Positions 1-13,468 of a DNA stretch of 64,000 nt are shown piece by piece. The notes beneath the pieces are model-generated. The model was not told the origin of the DNA and did no database searches. It saw only the letters and a list, made by a program, of their open reading frames with translations. Origin of the DNA: Cardiocondyla obscurior (lineage: Eukaryota; Arthropoda; Insecta; Hymenoptera; Formicidae); assembly GCF_019399895.1 (NCBI RefSeq), contig NC_091864.1, positions 7,728,001-7,792,000 of the forward strand, given 5' to 3'. Each line of letters starts with the position of its first letter. The stretch's first letter is position 1. Both the position numbers and the translations under genes were made by a program.

Positions 1-3000
1 GGAACGACCCTTGCGAGGGCGAGGACACGGACGAGGTAAGGCGATTGAATCATTTGGACAACGATGACGAGGCCGAGGATTATACCGATGAGATAGCGGA
101 TGGCACCGAAATGAGAATGGAATGGCTGCAGGTATGAGAAGGTTTAGGTACACTGGAACTAAGTGACTAAATGGGAACTTGATTTCTGACGAAATTGATT
201 TTTAAACCGTGAAATTTTATCACATTATAATTGATAATTTATTAACTTACTACTGACATTTACTCTCTAATTTTTATTTCTATTACATTTATTTATTTAA
301 TTTTTTTTTTCTACAGTCAAATCATTTTTTGGATTGACGTCAATTTATTGACTTTGCAATCGGAGTTTTCAAATTTTATTTGAAAGAAAATACATTTCTT
401 CAAAGAATCAAGTTCGTCGAGAAGTTCGCTTGGGTACAACTATTTATGTATCTTATCAAATGGATATCAAGCGGATGTCTCTGTGAAATAAGGGTTAAAC
501 GATCCGCTCGATATTTATTACAACGAATCTAGCAGCTTTACTAAGTATTAAATCACCAAGCAGCCAACGGCGATAGCTTCGCACGAGTAATCGATACCGA
601 TACCATTTCTCGTAGATCAACCCATGGCACCAGCACCCTCACGTAAGTCATACGATATCAGCAAGGGAAATTTAGCACCTCGGCGTATGAAAAAATTAAT
701 CATACTCTTTTTATAGAATGTCATTAGAGCACTCGTGAAACGGTACGAAGCACGTAAAGCGCTTCGGATATCAAAAGCGCATTGCAGAGAGAGCTCAAGT
801 ACCGGCAAATTAACTTCTTCATTTTCTTTTAGTATTACGTCAAATTAATTTCCAAATGCTTTTAAATTCCCTTGCTGTATAACGAGAGCTTTGCAATTAA
901 AGATACAGTTGCTTGTCTTCATTTTCGAATTCACGGCGTCATGAAAAACATAGCGAGCAATTATCACTGAATGGCGCGCAAGTAAATCTATACGATGAAT
1001 GAAGATTTACATGAATACACGACTAAAATATTTAATGCAGAAACAAAACTCACGTTCTCTCTAAAATTCACTTCTATATATATTAAAAAATTTTTTTTTT
1101 AATATTCATTTAGAAGCGCAAACTTTATTTGCCATGCTCTTTTAATGTATGTTACTTTCAGGCAATAGCGCGTAGCTAAGTAACTCTCGAAGTAAAAAGA
1201 AGTGTACGCAATCCATGGAAAAGCGTGCTTAAAAGATTCTTTTTTTATTTTTAATGTTGAGAGGAAGAGAGTTTTGCTTCTGCAACTCTCTCGATGAGAG
1301 TTGCCTTGCTTTTTCTTTTCTTTTCTTTTTTTTATTTCCTTTTTTTTTGTATTGATCGACTGTTCCTTTCTGGCCGCAGACAGCATGTCCTGCCGAACGA
1401 TACACAGAGTGGTCCACATGGACGCCATGCAGTGCTAGCTGTGGACCGGGAATTAAGATGAGATCCAGGCTACTATTGCATAAAGAAAATTTGGATAAAG
1501 ACGACGAGAAGTGCAGGATGCAAATGGTAGACTGCATAGCCGAAATTACAAGCTGCAATTTTACCAGAGAGGAGGTGGAACGTACGTACAAATATTGACT
1601 CTACTCGAGCTTTATTCGACAAAATAATTCCGAGGTAAAATCATTGCGCCTCTGGTCCATGAAGTTCTAGTAACCTGAAGCGTGAGCGTAAAAATATTAA
1701 TTTCACTTTAAGTATCGATTAAATAGCAGGTAATTATATAATTTGTCGTCTTATATTTTCGCTAATTTTGCGTGCTTTAATTACGCGTTGCATATTTAAA
1801 CGTTACCGATCTCTGCGTCTCTTATGATTATATTATCTCCAATATTGTAGACAGCGAAATATAATTGCCTATTGAAAATTTGTAATCAGAGATCTGTAGC
1901 GAGCCCCTGAAGAAAGGAAGCTGCAACGGGAGTTTATTACGGACCTATTTTGACAAACAAACCGGCCGCTGTCATTTCTTTACCTTCACCGGATGCGATG
2001 GGAATCGGAACAATTTCCTGACCGAGCAGGATTGTTACAAAGTCTGCGGTACTTTCCAAAGTAAGTTAATTACGATTGTTGCATGCCGCATTTTTAATCG
2101 CGTGCCGTGATAATGATTATCGATTGCGAACTTTCATCTAAATTAATCTAAATTAATTGATTAATAATTTACTTTGTTTTTATTACAAAACTTTTTTTTT
2201 TAATATTTGTTGTGATTCAAAAATTTACTCGAGATTATGTAGAGCTTCTGCATTGCGACGTAAATTATATTCTCACAAATAATCGTTTGTGTTACACCTT
2301 GCACACGCTTACTAACAAATTCAGGAGAATTGAGGGCGAATATGTCGGCAGCGATGAAAAACTTGAAGGTGTCTCTTAGCAGCGTCCTCAGCTATCACAT
2401 TCCCGTTCAGGAGCAACGCAGCGCGAAAGCGAAGAGAGCGCAGCAGGGTGACAATTAATTGCTTTATTGCAAAAGTTATCCGCAACGTTTTCAATCGATA
2501 TTAAACTAATATTGATTTTAACGGAGCTGCATAGACAATATACTTGCATTTTATTTTTACAAAAAAAGAAAGATATTAAAATCTATTAACCGAGAAATAC
2601 AATGCACCAGAAATTTCTACCTGGTTGAAGATCATTTTGTGCCTCTTTACAGAAAAGGAGAATTTTAAAGGCATTCAAGCGAGCAGCCAGATAATGGAAT
2701 CCAATGAGAATAGCAAAGTGGACTGCCAAGTCTCGGACTGGAGTAAATGGTCCCGTTGTGAGAGCTGTCGTGGATATACAATGAGCACCAGGCAAATGAC
2801 GGTATTGTTCGAAACTTATTCATATGTTGATTAAAATTTCTTTCATTTCTATTTATTTGCGATATTATATACGGAATCAACCGTGCTATCTTGATAGTGT
2901 CATACATCTGCACTATCTTCTACTTAGATATATCTAATATTTTGATACTTTTATAGGTTCTACCCGAGAACGGAGGTAAAAAGTGTCCCAAAAAAATGTT

Positions 3001-3542
3001 GCGAAAAAAGAAATGTCACAAGATTCCACCGTGTTGTAAGTATTATCTTATTTCATTTATTTCTATTAATTGAAATGTATTAAAATAATTATAAAAGCTT
3101 GATATTTATTTCAATAAACTTTTATGGCATAAATTGTAGAATAATATAATAAGAACGAACTATTTTAGCTTTACAAGGTGACGGCACAGGTCGACGATTT
3201 CATCGGGAGAAAAGTACTAATATCCAGGATGAAAGTAAGTTTTATGTCGCTTTAAAATATTGACTATGTGACTTACTTGGGGATTAGTCTAATACTTACC
3301 TGATAAAATATTTAAGTAAGTGTAGTAGCCAGTTTTGTTTGTCTAACGGTCTCATTTGTGAAGTTCCAGTGGATTGCAAAGTGACACCGTGGTCAACGTG
3401 GTCAAAGTGCAGTGCAACCTGCGGTGAGGGGCTACGAAGTAGAGCCAGAAGCGTGATGGTGAAGCCGAGAGGTGCTTGGGCAAAGCTCTGTCCGACTTTG
3501 GTGGAATTCAAAAAGTGCCGCAGGGTGGACTGTTTGCATTAA
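1..3542 (+). CDS. Spondin-like matrix protein, 3' part (TSP1-Kunitz-TSP1-TSP1)
   Basis: Secreted extracellular matrix protein of the spondin-1/fat-spondin type; the reelin and spondin-N domains expected in the family would lie upstream of the window. Coding exons read here are 1-131, 1380-1581, 1890-2060, 2325-2447, 2653-2801, 2957-3035, 3169-3234 and 3370-3542 (last start may be 3364). Phases join without a break and the stop is TAA at 3540-3542. The first exon encodes an acidic stretch (EDTDEVRRLNHLDNDDEAED). The second encodes a TSP1 repeat with the WSTWTPCSASCGPG core. The third is a six-cysteine Kunitz domain. The fourth encodes a basic linker ending KAKRAQQ. Exons 5-6 give a degenerate TSP1 (WSKWSRCESC), and the last gives a canonical TSP1 (WSTWSKCSATCGEG) ending RRVDCLH. 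The family is clear; the exact orthologue is not. I infer attachment to matrix proteoglycans through the TSP1 tryptophans and possible protease inhibition by the Kunitz domain. Confidence 0.88.
132..1379 (+). other. Spondin intron, AT-rich
   Basis: This is a 1.25 kb intron in phase 0. It contains short T-rich tracts near both ends, a TGACGTCA site near 336 and a long pyrimidine tract (about 1310-1350) before the acceptor. I see no coding exon or RNA gene in it; short open frames on either strand lack splice or codon support. Confidence 0.7.
1380..1581 (+). CDS. Spondin exon encoding the first TSP1 repeat in the window
   Basis: The acceptor is a pyrimidine-rich tract ending gccgcag at 1379, and the donor is gtacgt at 1582. 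The exon enters in phase 0 and leaves in phase 1. Its translation has the tryptophan ladder WSTW followed by CSASCGPG, then MRSRLLL and the closing cysteines CRMQMVDC, which is the TSP1 pattern. An extra NFTREE segment follows and carries one N-glycosylation sequon. Confidence 0.88.
1890..2060 (+). CDS. Spondin exon encoding a Kunitz (BPTI) domain
   Basis: A single 171-base exon encodes almost exactly one Kunitz domain. It starts ICSEPLKKGSC, has the core RTYFDKQTGRCHFFTFTGC with GNRNNF, and ends CYKVCGTF. All six cysteines with family spacing are present. The residue before the second half-cystine region (C-N-G-S) differs from the classical trypsin-inhibitor P1 Lys/Arg context, so inhibitory activity is uncertain. 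Flanking introns are both phase 1, typical of a shuffled domain module. Confidence 0.9.
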
Positions 3543-4800
3543 AGTGGCGCAACGTTTTCGCATTTTCATCATTCTCAAGAGGCGTACGCGGGCGATGCGT
3601 TCGGTTTCGAGCGCTGGAATTTGTATGACTAGACTGATTAAGCAACTTTCTTTTAAATATGATGTCACGCTATTAAAATTTCGAAAGCAAGCTAGAGATA
3701 TTGGAAAATAACACTGGACGACAGTAATTTTGTTGGACTATCAAGCTTTTGACATGTACGATTTAATTTTAATACTAAAGATTAGCGAGATAAAAGTTAG
3801 AAAAATAGTGAACGAGAAAACGAGATCATGTGTTTGATCTATCTTAGGGAAAGTAAAGACATTCTCTGTCCTCCAGTGCATTTTATTACGCACAGGGAAA
3901 TCATACCAGACGTTCTTTCGTGCCGATGCTGAATTACTTAATGGCAAGTTTCGCGTGAACTATAGTTTGTGAAAAAAAATTTGTTTGAGAGATATATTGC
4001 ACAAACTATAGTTTGGGCAATATATCTCTCAAACGTTTTTTTTTTTTTTCAGCATGGTATTAAGTTGAGACAAAATGGTTTTGCATTCCAGTGCGTCGGT
4101 TAGAACTAGAAAAGAGAAAGCGGCAGAGTTTTGGCAATTATATCCATAACACGATATTATCGAATAGTTGGATAGATTTTAATGAAAGGTGAAGACAAAT
4201 CATTTGATATCTGTCTAATGATAGGAAGACAATTAAAACAAAGAATATTACGATATAATAATGTTAATGTTAATCAACTCCTTTTTAGCGCGGATAGTAA
4301 AACGCGAAGAAGACCACTTTCAGCGATATTTATTATATATACGCGTGTCGTCATATTTGTAGCATTTATCACACATTACAGATCTCATTGTAAGACCAAA
4401 GTTTGTATAACAAGTTTCAGTTGAATACTGAGAACCACGATATTTTAAAATACAATTGTAAAATGCGATAGTAGGACATATCAGTAGCTTGTTTCGTAGA
4501 CAGTAAGCCACTTGTTTGACACGTAATGAGAAATTTTATTAACACCAGATTCTCTCTTCATTGACAATAATGGAACGTAGATATAGTACAAAAAAGCTAT
4601 TTATATGTTACTCTTTTTGTAAAACCATTATAATATATTCAAAACAAATATACTCACCAAATATATTAAAGATGCAGGCACCCGATCTGAAAAACCTAAA
4701 AATAATTCTCTCCGTTGTCTTGATCCGAAGGGAAAATACCAGCCAACAGACGTAGTTTTATCATTTATTAATATCCAATGAAGGAAGTGTAATACAGTTT
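3543..4800 (+). other. Spondin 3' UTR / downstream flank
   Basis: This AT-rich sequence follows the spondin stop codon. I found no canonical AATAAA; an ATTAAA variant lies at 4665-4670 and could serve as a poly(A) signal. The segment includes the overlapping inverted repeats at 3958-4034. No credible coding sequence was seen. Confidence 0.45.
3958..4034. repeat. Two overlapping, mutually exclusive inverted repeats
   Basis: Arm A (3958-3971) is the reverse complement of A' (4000-4013), 14 of 14 bases. Arm B (3983-4000) is the reverse complement of B' (4017-4034), 18 of 18 bases. A' sits inside the loop of the B hairpin and shares its first base with the end of B, so the two stems cannot form fully at once. 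A 14-base T tract follows B'. It may be a palindrome-generating replication slip, a MITE relic or an RNA structure in the spondin 3' UTR. Confidence 0.85.
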
Positions 4801-7800
4801 TCTCCGCTAGGCGTCATCTCCATTATCTTCCTTACCTAAAAGGAAAAGAAACGAGGTGTCTCGCTGCGGCTGCGGGGTTCGATCTCGGGGATGGGGTTCG
4901 AAAGAAAGAGAAGAAAAAGAGAGAGAGAGAAAGGGAGACAGGACAGGATTGAGGAAAAAAGAAAGCCGAGCCGAACCGTGATCGTACAATATTATATACA
5001 TATACGTGTATATAAAACAATTGTTACACACTAGAGCGAGAGCGCGTGTACAATACAAAACAATGATTTTTTTTTTATCCTCGGTTAGTTTATTACAATA
5101 CGCCACTTTACGCCGCTAATAAAAATATAACTCTCGTTACCGCTCAGTACAATAATGATCGTCCGTTTCCAGTATAGTATATAAGTAAAATATCTCTTAC
5201 AGTCGCTTTTACGGGTCCACGGAGCGTCCGCCGAATCGTGCGTATCAAAGGAGGTCGTTTTCAATATTCAATTACCCTTTAAGCGTTCTTCAACACCTCA
5301 GGCATGTTCTCAAAACGTTAAACACACATTATTTCATTGAATCAAATTTTAGTAATTTAAATGCGTTTAACATTCTAGGAATGCACTTGAGATAGTTAAA
5401 TTATTAAATAATATTAAGCGCCAGCAAGGTTGCGCACACAGTTCAATTAACTCTTGTTCTCTTCTTTTCCAGACAAGCTCTCTGAGAACATTCTTTTCTT
5501 CATCTCGATAGGACCGTCAACAACAATGCGAGATTAGTTAGCTACGCGTTGCTAGATTGCCTTTTAGCCGGTTGACTAAGTTCCGTTACACCGAGATTTA
5601 ACGATTATTAAAAAACCTTACTGTTAAACTTTACATCATGTCTACCCGCGAACGATGAGCCTCAGTCGTAAAAGCGATCGACTCGGTTACGCGCTAATTA
5701 CTTTAAAATTACTTAATACTAGTTATTAAAATAATAAATCTTGATTATCAGCAAGCGGTCTCAGCCTCGGCAGCTATCGAATGAGAGAAGTCCCCTTGAA
5801 CGCGTCCTAAACTGAAGATTTCACTTGAACTTTCTTTCTCGTTTCCAAACGATTCTCGTTTGATCTCATCTGATTAAAACTGATTATTTTTTGTCAATAA
5901 ATATCTGACACAGAAAACGCAACAGCCGAAGCGGAAGCGAAAGCTCCTCCCGACGCAGAACTCCGCGAACACCCCGCGGGAATGCACATATACGTGTTGT
6001 GCATATACACATGCACACACGCGCACAAACGTATATGTGCACTCGATATATATATACATATATATATCTCCAAGTTTACAACTTGTGTATGTGTGTATAC
6101 ATATTTTTTTCATTTAATAATTTATGTATATATATGTATATATGTATATATATATACTATATATGTATATATACACGTAGACATCTGTATAATATAGAAC
6201 TATTCTCATGCCATATTACAACAATACAAACAGTCAATATTAATGATAATGTTCGGCTTGCGTAATGCAAGCACCACAGCTAGTACAGCGATTTGAGCAA
6301 TACGTAATGCTTCCTTGTGTTGCGGGCTCGGGAGATTAATACGACAGATCATCAAGAAGCAACAAATTAATCTCCGTTGCCTTTCACGTCGCGCCCGATT
6401 ACGTTCTACAAGGTGTCCCGAGGATAACGAACCTGTGTCAAATGCACGTCTTACGTCTTTACACTTTTAATCTGTTACTTATGCGTAAACCGAACAAAAT
6501 ATCCGTCATCGATTACATCAATCAATAATTAATTAATAATTAGATAAACAGCGTAAATCACTTTCAATATTCCAATACTCGGAACACCATGTACAGCGAA
6601 TCGTGCCTATAGGAAAAATTTCACCACTTTCTAACATTGATTGTGACAGATTAAGCGTAATGAAACACCGTTGATTATGTCTCTTCTATCCGCATCATAT
6701 CTGCGCGATTCAGAGCCGAGACGAATTTCTTCTTTTTCATTTTTTTTCTTTTTTTTATTTCTGTACGACATGCCGCAGCATGCAAAAATTTTTGCTGGAA
6801 AAAATTCGCGGACAGAATCGGGAAATGGAGTTTTATATCAAAAAATTGATATTGATTCGTCTCATCTCGAGCGCGCTACATCCCTTGGCACGTTTTCGTC
6901 GACGAAGCATCTGTTCAGTCATATTAACGTGATTTCGTCCACTAACATTTATCCACAAATAACGCGATTGCACATCTCAATTATAATTACATCGTTAACT
7001 GCTATGATACCAGCATTTACGTGACTATGAAAAGAAAGCAGTTTTGCACCGTTCGTCGCACGTCAGATGCTTCGTCTCGCAAGCACAACGCAGCTCAGAT
7101 TTGTCGAACTAAACACACCGTTCCGAATAGTTCTCCCAATCATTTTCAAGAGTACCGTGCCATAAAAAAAAGATTCGGAGAGAAACGAGTCTATTAGCGT
7201 CGCTTAGTACAGATAACGACTTAAATAAATTAGTTTCTCATCTTCTAAATTTTGTCTCGTCGGCACGCTTCTGCCTACAAATAATTGCACTGTCGTTCCC
7301 TAATATTGTCTTGTATAATTTTCACGAGTACAAATTATACACGTATATATTTGTTAGCTAATTTAACAATCAATATATATATATATGTATAAACAATATC
7401 AAATATATACTCTAAGTATGTGTGGTAAATAATATTTGTAGAACGTGGGATCTTCTTGGAACGAACAAAACTGCAAAGTTAAATGGATAAAATAGCGCGT
7501 GACAAGTAACACCACTCGTAATTAAATGAATTAGCGTTACCGAACGTGTCTTTTTAAATTTGCGACGGTCTTCCTTGCCGGCGATATAAATCCCTCACGC
7601 GAGGAAGTAGCCCTGAAAGAACTTTGACGCAGACTTTACAGAGCATTACGTATTACGTCTCTATATAACATTTGGCAATGAGTAGAGTGCTAACAGTTCT
7701 TACGCTAATTACCTCTAAGTGTCACAGATATAACGTTACATTATTTCTCCTGAATAACAACGGGGAGACTCAGGTAACAGTTTCAACAAGTTTTCACTTC

Positions 7801-10800
7801 CGGCGTATTATTCCGTTAAACAAAATTGACGCTTTAATTCGTATTTCTGTGTGTCAAAAGGGAGAAAAGAAAATGCGAAGACACGAGTACAGAATAAAAT
7901 TACTGGTAAACTGCGACGTGGAAAAATAGCACAGAGTATACGTATAAAAAGTAGATCTCGAATCGTTTTCACGTAAGCAGAATTTTATTTATTGGAATAA
8001 TACGTGAGACGTGGCTCTAGTTTGTGTAACGAAAGTTATGTAGTGCGAGCTATATGTACAAGGATTCACGAAACTAGGAGTCTAGGTAATACAGAATGTA
8101 AAATCAAAAAGTTACACGTAGACTTATATATTAGATATGTAACAAAAAATCTATCAATCGTTCTGACAAAGGAATAAATTATCGCATACGAGCCGTACGT
8201 AGATGAGCGTAATTTTCTAGAGATTTACATTTATTCTCATCTTGATGTCTTAATGTTTTAATGAAAATATGCTTTATAAAGAAACAAGCAAGTGTAAATG
8301 TTCTTATTTCTGCTAAATTTTCCTAAAATCTGTTGTAATTTATAATATATAACGTCGATTAAACTGTGCAAAAAAATGATAAAAATCATTACACAATAAA
8401 TACAACCTTGGAAATTGAATATAAAAATATCTAACAATAAGTGATTACAGAGCTTACTCTGCTCATCTTCGTACGATTCATGTACACGCTAATTTCTTCA
8501 TTTGATTATCAATTCTCTCAAGATTTTTAAAATCGTGGCTTGTACTTTTGGAGCTTACACATACATTACAACGTGAAACGAGGTGACTTTAAAGAAATCG
8601 GCACTCTGAGTGCGAAAACGAAGAATATTTAAGACCGAGAGGGGTTGAGGGGTGTCTACGATACTTATCTATAAATACATATAAATTTGCGAAAATAGAT
8701 CAGGGAGATTTACAATACGAGGTACAACGAAACGAGACAACAACACTTATATACGTCATCGATAAGACGGTAAAAGATCTATAACGCGAGATATCCGTGG
8801 GACGTGGGTCATGATTCGTGATTGCGCGGCGTAAAAAGTGTACAGGACCACCGTCACAAAATATAATTAGATCTACGAAGGAGAGAACTGCCGAAAATGA
8901 AACCGGGAAGTCGTGTCCTTTCTTCACGAGTTACCGCCGCGACTCGAAGAACGAGCGGCAGCGCGCGAATCGTCAGAGCTTCTCGGTCGTTGCTGCTGAG
9001 TGATGAACGTTGGCTGACGACGAAGGTGTGACAGATGGACCCACGCTCGTTGATCGCTCCAGAGGGAAGGACGTCTTGCCTAAAGGTGGCTGCGAAATCG
9101 CACGCTTCGCCGTCCTAAAAGAGCTGCCGATCAAAAAAGTCTGTGAACGATCATAATTTTCTTCCCGAGGTAACTGTAGAACGCTTAGGAAATTAATTCT
9201 TCCCGTTAAGGAATACGTTTTTCTTTTAGATTAAATTTGCAAATGTCAAAGTATAAAAACGACGCAGACATAATTATTTCATTACATTTAAAAATAAAAA
9301 TTAAATTTTGATCTGTTTAAATTAGAAAATAATTTTTATTTTTATTTCCTGGTAAAAAAAAAGAGAGAGGGAAAGGTGAAATTAAACGAATTTTTACTCT
9401 TTTACTTTGACATCGTGTTGGAAAAGAAAAAAAAAATCTAAACGTCCTAAAGTTATCTCACTAAATAGTTTATCGCTTGTGCATTTAACGTGCTATCACT
9501 CGAATCGATCCGACTGACGGCACGTAAAATGCAGTAGCTACGATAAACATTGTACATTGCATTCCTGACACTATTCGCACATCTATTTAAAATCTATCAG
9601 TCACGCGTCAGAAATTAAATAAATCCCGAAGAGGGAAGCCTTTCTTCACAAACCTCGAAGAGTAAAAAGCCTTCCTTAGGTGAACACGAAAAAAATAGCA
9701 TATGTACAATAAATAGCTCGTAAAACACCGGTCAATACCAATTCAGAAGCGATTGAAAATTATCGTACGAGTTAATTAAAAATATGTACAAGTCAAAAAA
9801 TGACGGCAATGCCATAAAAGGTGTCGACTGGATCGTTTTTCCAGACGATATTGTGCAATCTGCTTCTGTGCTGTGCAAAAAATGTGCAAGAAGCAGCAAG
9901 TGACGCAACTTTCCTCGCTTATCGCGTCGAAATTAAAGCACAGTAATTTCTTCTTCATAACATTCAGCCTGAAAACGATTAATAATTTCATTGGCGTCCA
10001 CACATTATTCATTTCTGTTCCGTTTCAATTATATTAATATAAATTAATTAAATTCTATTTAACACTAATGATTAAATTATTATAAAAGTTCATTAACTAA
10101 TCAAAATCTTTTTTTCTTTTTTTTTCTACAAGAAGAATGTTATTCGTAACGCTCTAAATACATCTCAGTTTTATTTATTTCGTATCCTGTACTGAATAAT
10201 GTGCTTCGCGTCGCAATTTAACTCGCTTGCGAGTGAAATGGATTCTCCATTGAAAGCGGATGAATGAAAACATCGCAGTGGGGAAAGCGGTGTGTTTTAC
10301 ACTGATATTGTACGACTGGAAAAGCGTAACGTAACAGATCCATCAAGCATTAATGGATAATGAACCAGATGCGTAGACAGAGGACACCTGTCCGCCCTGT
10401 GGATGACAGCGTGAGGCGATTATATAAATCTCGTCGTCCCCGAACGACGTGGGAAATCGTGACACTAAACATTCAACTAAGCGAAACGATTCTGCGTTGT
10501 CCAGTCTTCTGTTAATCGACCCTAAAACAGCGTAGTCCTGGCAGACAATCGCGACTATAAAAAATAAGGAGCTGTAATTTTACACAGCCTCTCCTTCGAA
10601 CGCAAGTCTTAACATTCAAGTTTGCTGCCAGAACTACGACGAGAACCAGAAGTAGACAAGCGGAAAAAAGGAAAACGATTTCAACAAATTCGCTAATCGG
10701 TTGATTAATTCATTTTTACAAGCGCGCCAAGAAAAAAAAAAAAAAAAGAGACTTAAATGTTCGAATTTTGATCTCGTATTTTAATTAGTCTTTTTTTTTT

Positions 10801-13468
10801 CTTTTCGAGACCGGTTTCTCGGTAAAATATGCCATCATTTGTCCTGTGGTTCCGCCACCTAAGTGGGAAATGCAGTGATAACGATACGTGATAACGGACC
10901 GCTCAGAGTGATGAGATCGTTAGCGCGCAGGGTGTATGATAAGATGAAAGAGGCGGCGTTTGTTTCTACTGAAACGCACACGGTGTACCCGTGAGAACTT
11001 GCACATTCACATATACGATAATCGTGCACTTATAACGTCATTTGTAAAACTATCGCATCTCCAATCGTGCGGTCTGTGGTCTCGTCAAGCAACACGATCC
11101 AGCCTGATCTACCAACAGGGAAATCATTCATCTGAGACTGTCCTTTCAGCTCATTTTGTATGTCTAATCTAATCGGAATCTATCAATCGATTTTGCCATG
11201 TCGACTAAACGATAAGCATTCCATAAAATTTCTCTCACGTGTGCCCTCCTCTTAAGAAGTTATTATATTATACAAAATATTTTTTTTTTTTTTAATAATT
11301 ACTTATATTAATTAAATTAGAATAATAATTTTTTTTTTTAATTGTTTCTCCCCCCTGGAAAAATTTATATTTAAATCTACATGTAAGTGTTACATATATT
11401 TTTAAACATATTTTTTTTCGCGGGGGTCCAGTCATACTAATTCTGAGCTTGCGGACCAATTTGAATTAGAATCGAAACCCCCAGGTCAGAATCCCGTCGT
11501 CTGAGAGACACATAAAACGCGAAGCGGACTAGGTGGTGGATCTAGCATTCTGTAACACAAAACACTCATCTAACAAGTTTTCAAGCGGAACGTGAGACGG
11601 CGGTTTACCTTCGTCGCTAAAGTGAGACCGGTTCGTTTCGGAGAGGATTACGAAAACAACTCTATTTCTCGGGCGTATCTAGCGAGCGTTCATAGAGCGG
11701 ATTAACCACACAGATCCTGGACATTGTGCGCTAGAGCCGATAGGGCAAACAACGAATTCGAGCGTAGAGTATGGCGACAACAGCTTTTTTCGCCAAGTGA
11801 GAGATAGAGACAGAGAAGTGATATTTAACTACGCTGAGACAACGCGACATATCCTCATAGCAGGTACCTGCAATCAAGAGACTGGTCAGCGACATTCGGC
11901 CGATAGACCTCCGCTTTACAGACTAGACAGCGTGAGGATGAGATCGGTGCAGCGCGAGTTACTGATAAAAAGATTTGATAAAAGAAAAAAAAGAAAAAAA
12001 AACGAGGTCCATTACAAAACTGTTCTCGCGACAATAGCCTAACACATTTAAACTGCAGCTAATTTTCGCGATTGTTAAATGTTCACGTAGAAAGACTACG
12101 ATCTTGCTTAATCTTTTTACCAATAAGAAATCGCGCTGCGATATTTGCAATAGAGACTTGGGGAAAAGCGGAGGACATAGGCGCCGACGCATTTCCGAAT
12201 TGGATCACTTATTTAGATTCTGGTTTTTATTCTCTAATTTAGATTTTCCAAAAAGAAAAAAAAAGTAAAGCCAAAAAAAAAACCTTACAATTTATATTTC
12301 GAATTTCTCGAAAGGATCTCAGTCGAAGCCAGAGAAGCCGAGGAAACTCCAGGATACTATAGCCATGGAGCCGTCAAGTGAAATTAAATATGTTAATAAT
12401 AAAAATCAACTGGAGAACGGTCGTCGCGCACCGCCGGCGCCTATGACGGCGATTAAGCAGTAGTTATTAAATAGTTACCAATGTGAGTAAGTAAATTGTA
12501 CGTAGATTATAGGCGTGTGTTAGATGTGAGTAAGGTAGCTTTTCCGCTTTAAGTAGACGCTGTTGCGCGCCGGGGAGTTCACCGCTGTGTCGTTACTGGA
12601 ACATAGCCGGTGCTCGTTTTCACACACGCAAAGGACACACACACACACTTTGCCGCTAGCCGAGCAGCTATGGCAATCCCGAGCGCGAACGCCGCGTAGG
12701 GTGTCCTGTCTCAACCCTTTCTTGCCTGACCGTAATAAAGGTACAAAGATAAGGAGTAATCTCCAGTTGGAATGAAGTTACTGTCGAAGTTTAACGTCGT
12801 TTGCAATTGTCGTCTGTCGTCAAACTAAATGGACTTTAATTACAAATGGAATCAAATTCGCGCGTTGACCTTTTGAAGCGCATCTCTGTCGGGAGATTAA
12901 GTCAGTAGAATTAAAAATTAAAAAAAAAAATATATATATATATATCGAAATAATCGCATTTAAAAGCAATTTTAAGCAATTGGGCAACAGAGGGTTAAGA
13001 AGATAAACTCATTTCTGTGAAGATGCTGACTGCACCTTCCCCTTGCAGCTTCGAAAGTCAGTTGCACCAATGTTAACAAACTAGATTTGCATTCTCGAGC
13101 AGTCCAATAGGATTTTTCCTCTTAGATCGCTCGTCACAAGTCAATGTTATTTTCAACACAATACTGTTCAAGATAGTGATAGTTTAAAGAAGCTTTTTAT
13201 ATTTATACTATCGTGAAGAAGAAAACTTATAGTCAAAAGCCAAGTGACATAAGACTAACGGTAAGTGAGAGTGATTAAAGAATCTCAATCGTGAGCTTAA
13301 CATCTACAGTCACGGGTGCAATTGATTCCGGAACACAGTGGTTGCATAGCTACAATTGTTTCAGCGTAACAACATAATTCGGTGAGAAAAAAATATTTGA
13401 TCCTTTAGCGAAGCGTGGGAAAATCTCTCGTTACGTTATTCCCAAAATGCGTCACCAGAAGATCTTAC
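4801..13468. other. Convergent intergenic interval, probably including the rdgB 3' UTR
   Basis: This 8.7 kb lies between the 3' ends of spondin (plus) and rdgB (minus). Base composition alternates between AT-rich stretches and blocks of mixed composition (about 8560-9130 and 11420-11980). The reverse complement of AATAAATAAA occurs at about 7983-7993 and a single TTTATT near 4769; either could be a minus-strand poly(A) signal. Open frames are short and unconvincing. I recognise no tRNA, transposase or conserved peptide. Confidence 0.4.
5990..6176. repeat. Compound (CA)n/(TA)n microsatellite block
   Basis: About 190 bases are dominated by ACAC/GCAC dinucleotides, then alternating TATATA and GTATATAT units, ending tatatacacg. 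It produces spurious tyrosine/isoleucine/cysteine-rich open frames on both strands. A shorter TA tract follows near 7372-7386. Confidence 0.9.

Noticed and set aside
4870..4905. GGTTCGAAA-like sequence resembling a tRNA T-arm
   Set aside because: No matching A box, acceptor stem or cloverleaf could be built around it.
5874..6265. Tyr/Ile/Cys-rich open frames on both strands
   Set aside because: They are translations of a CA/TA microsatellite.
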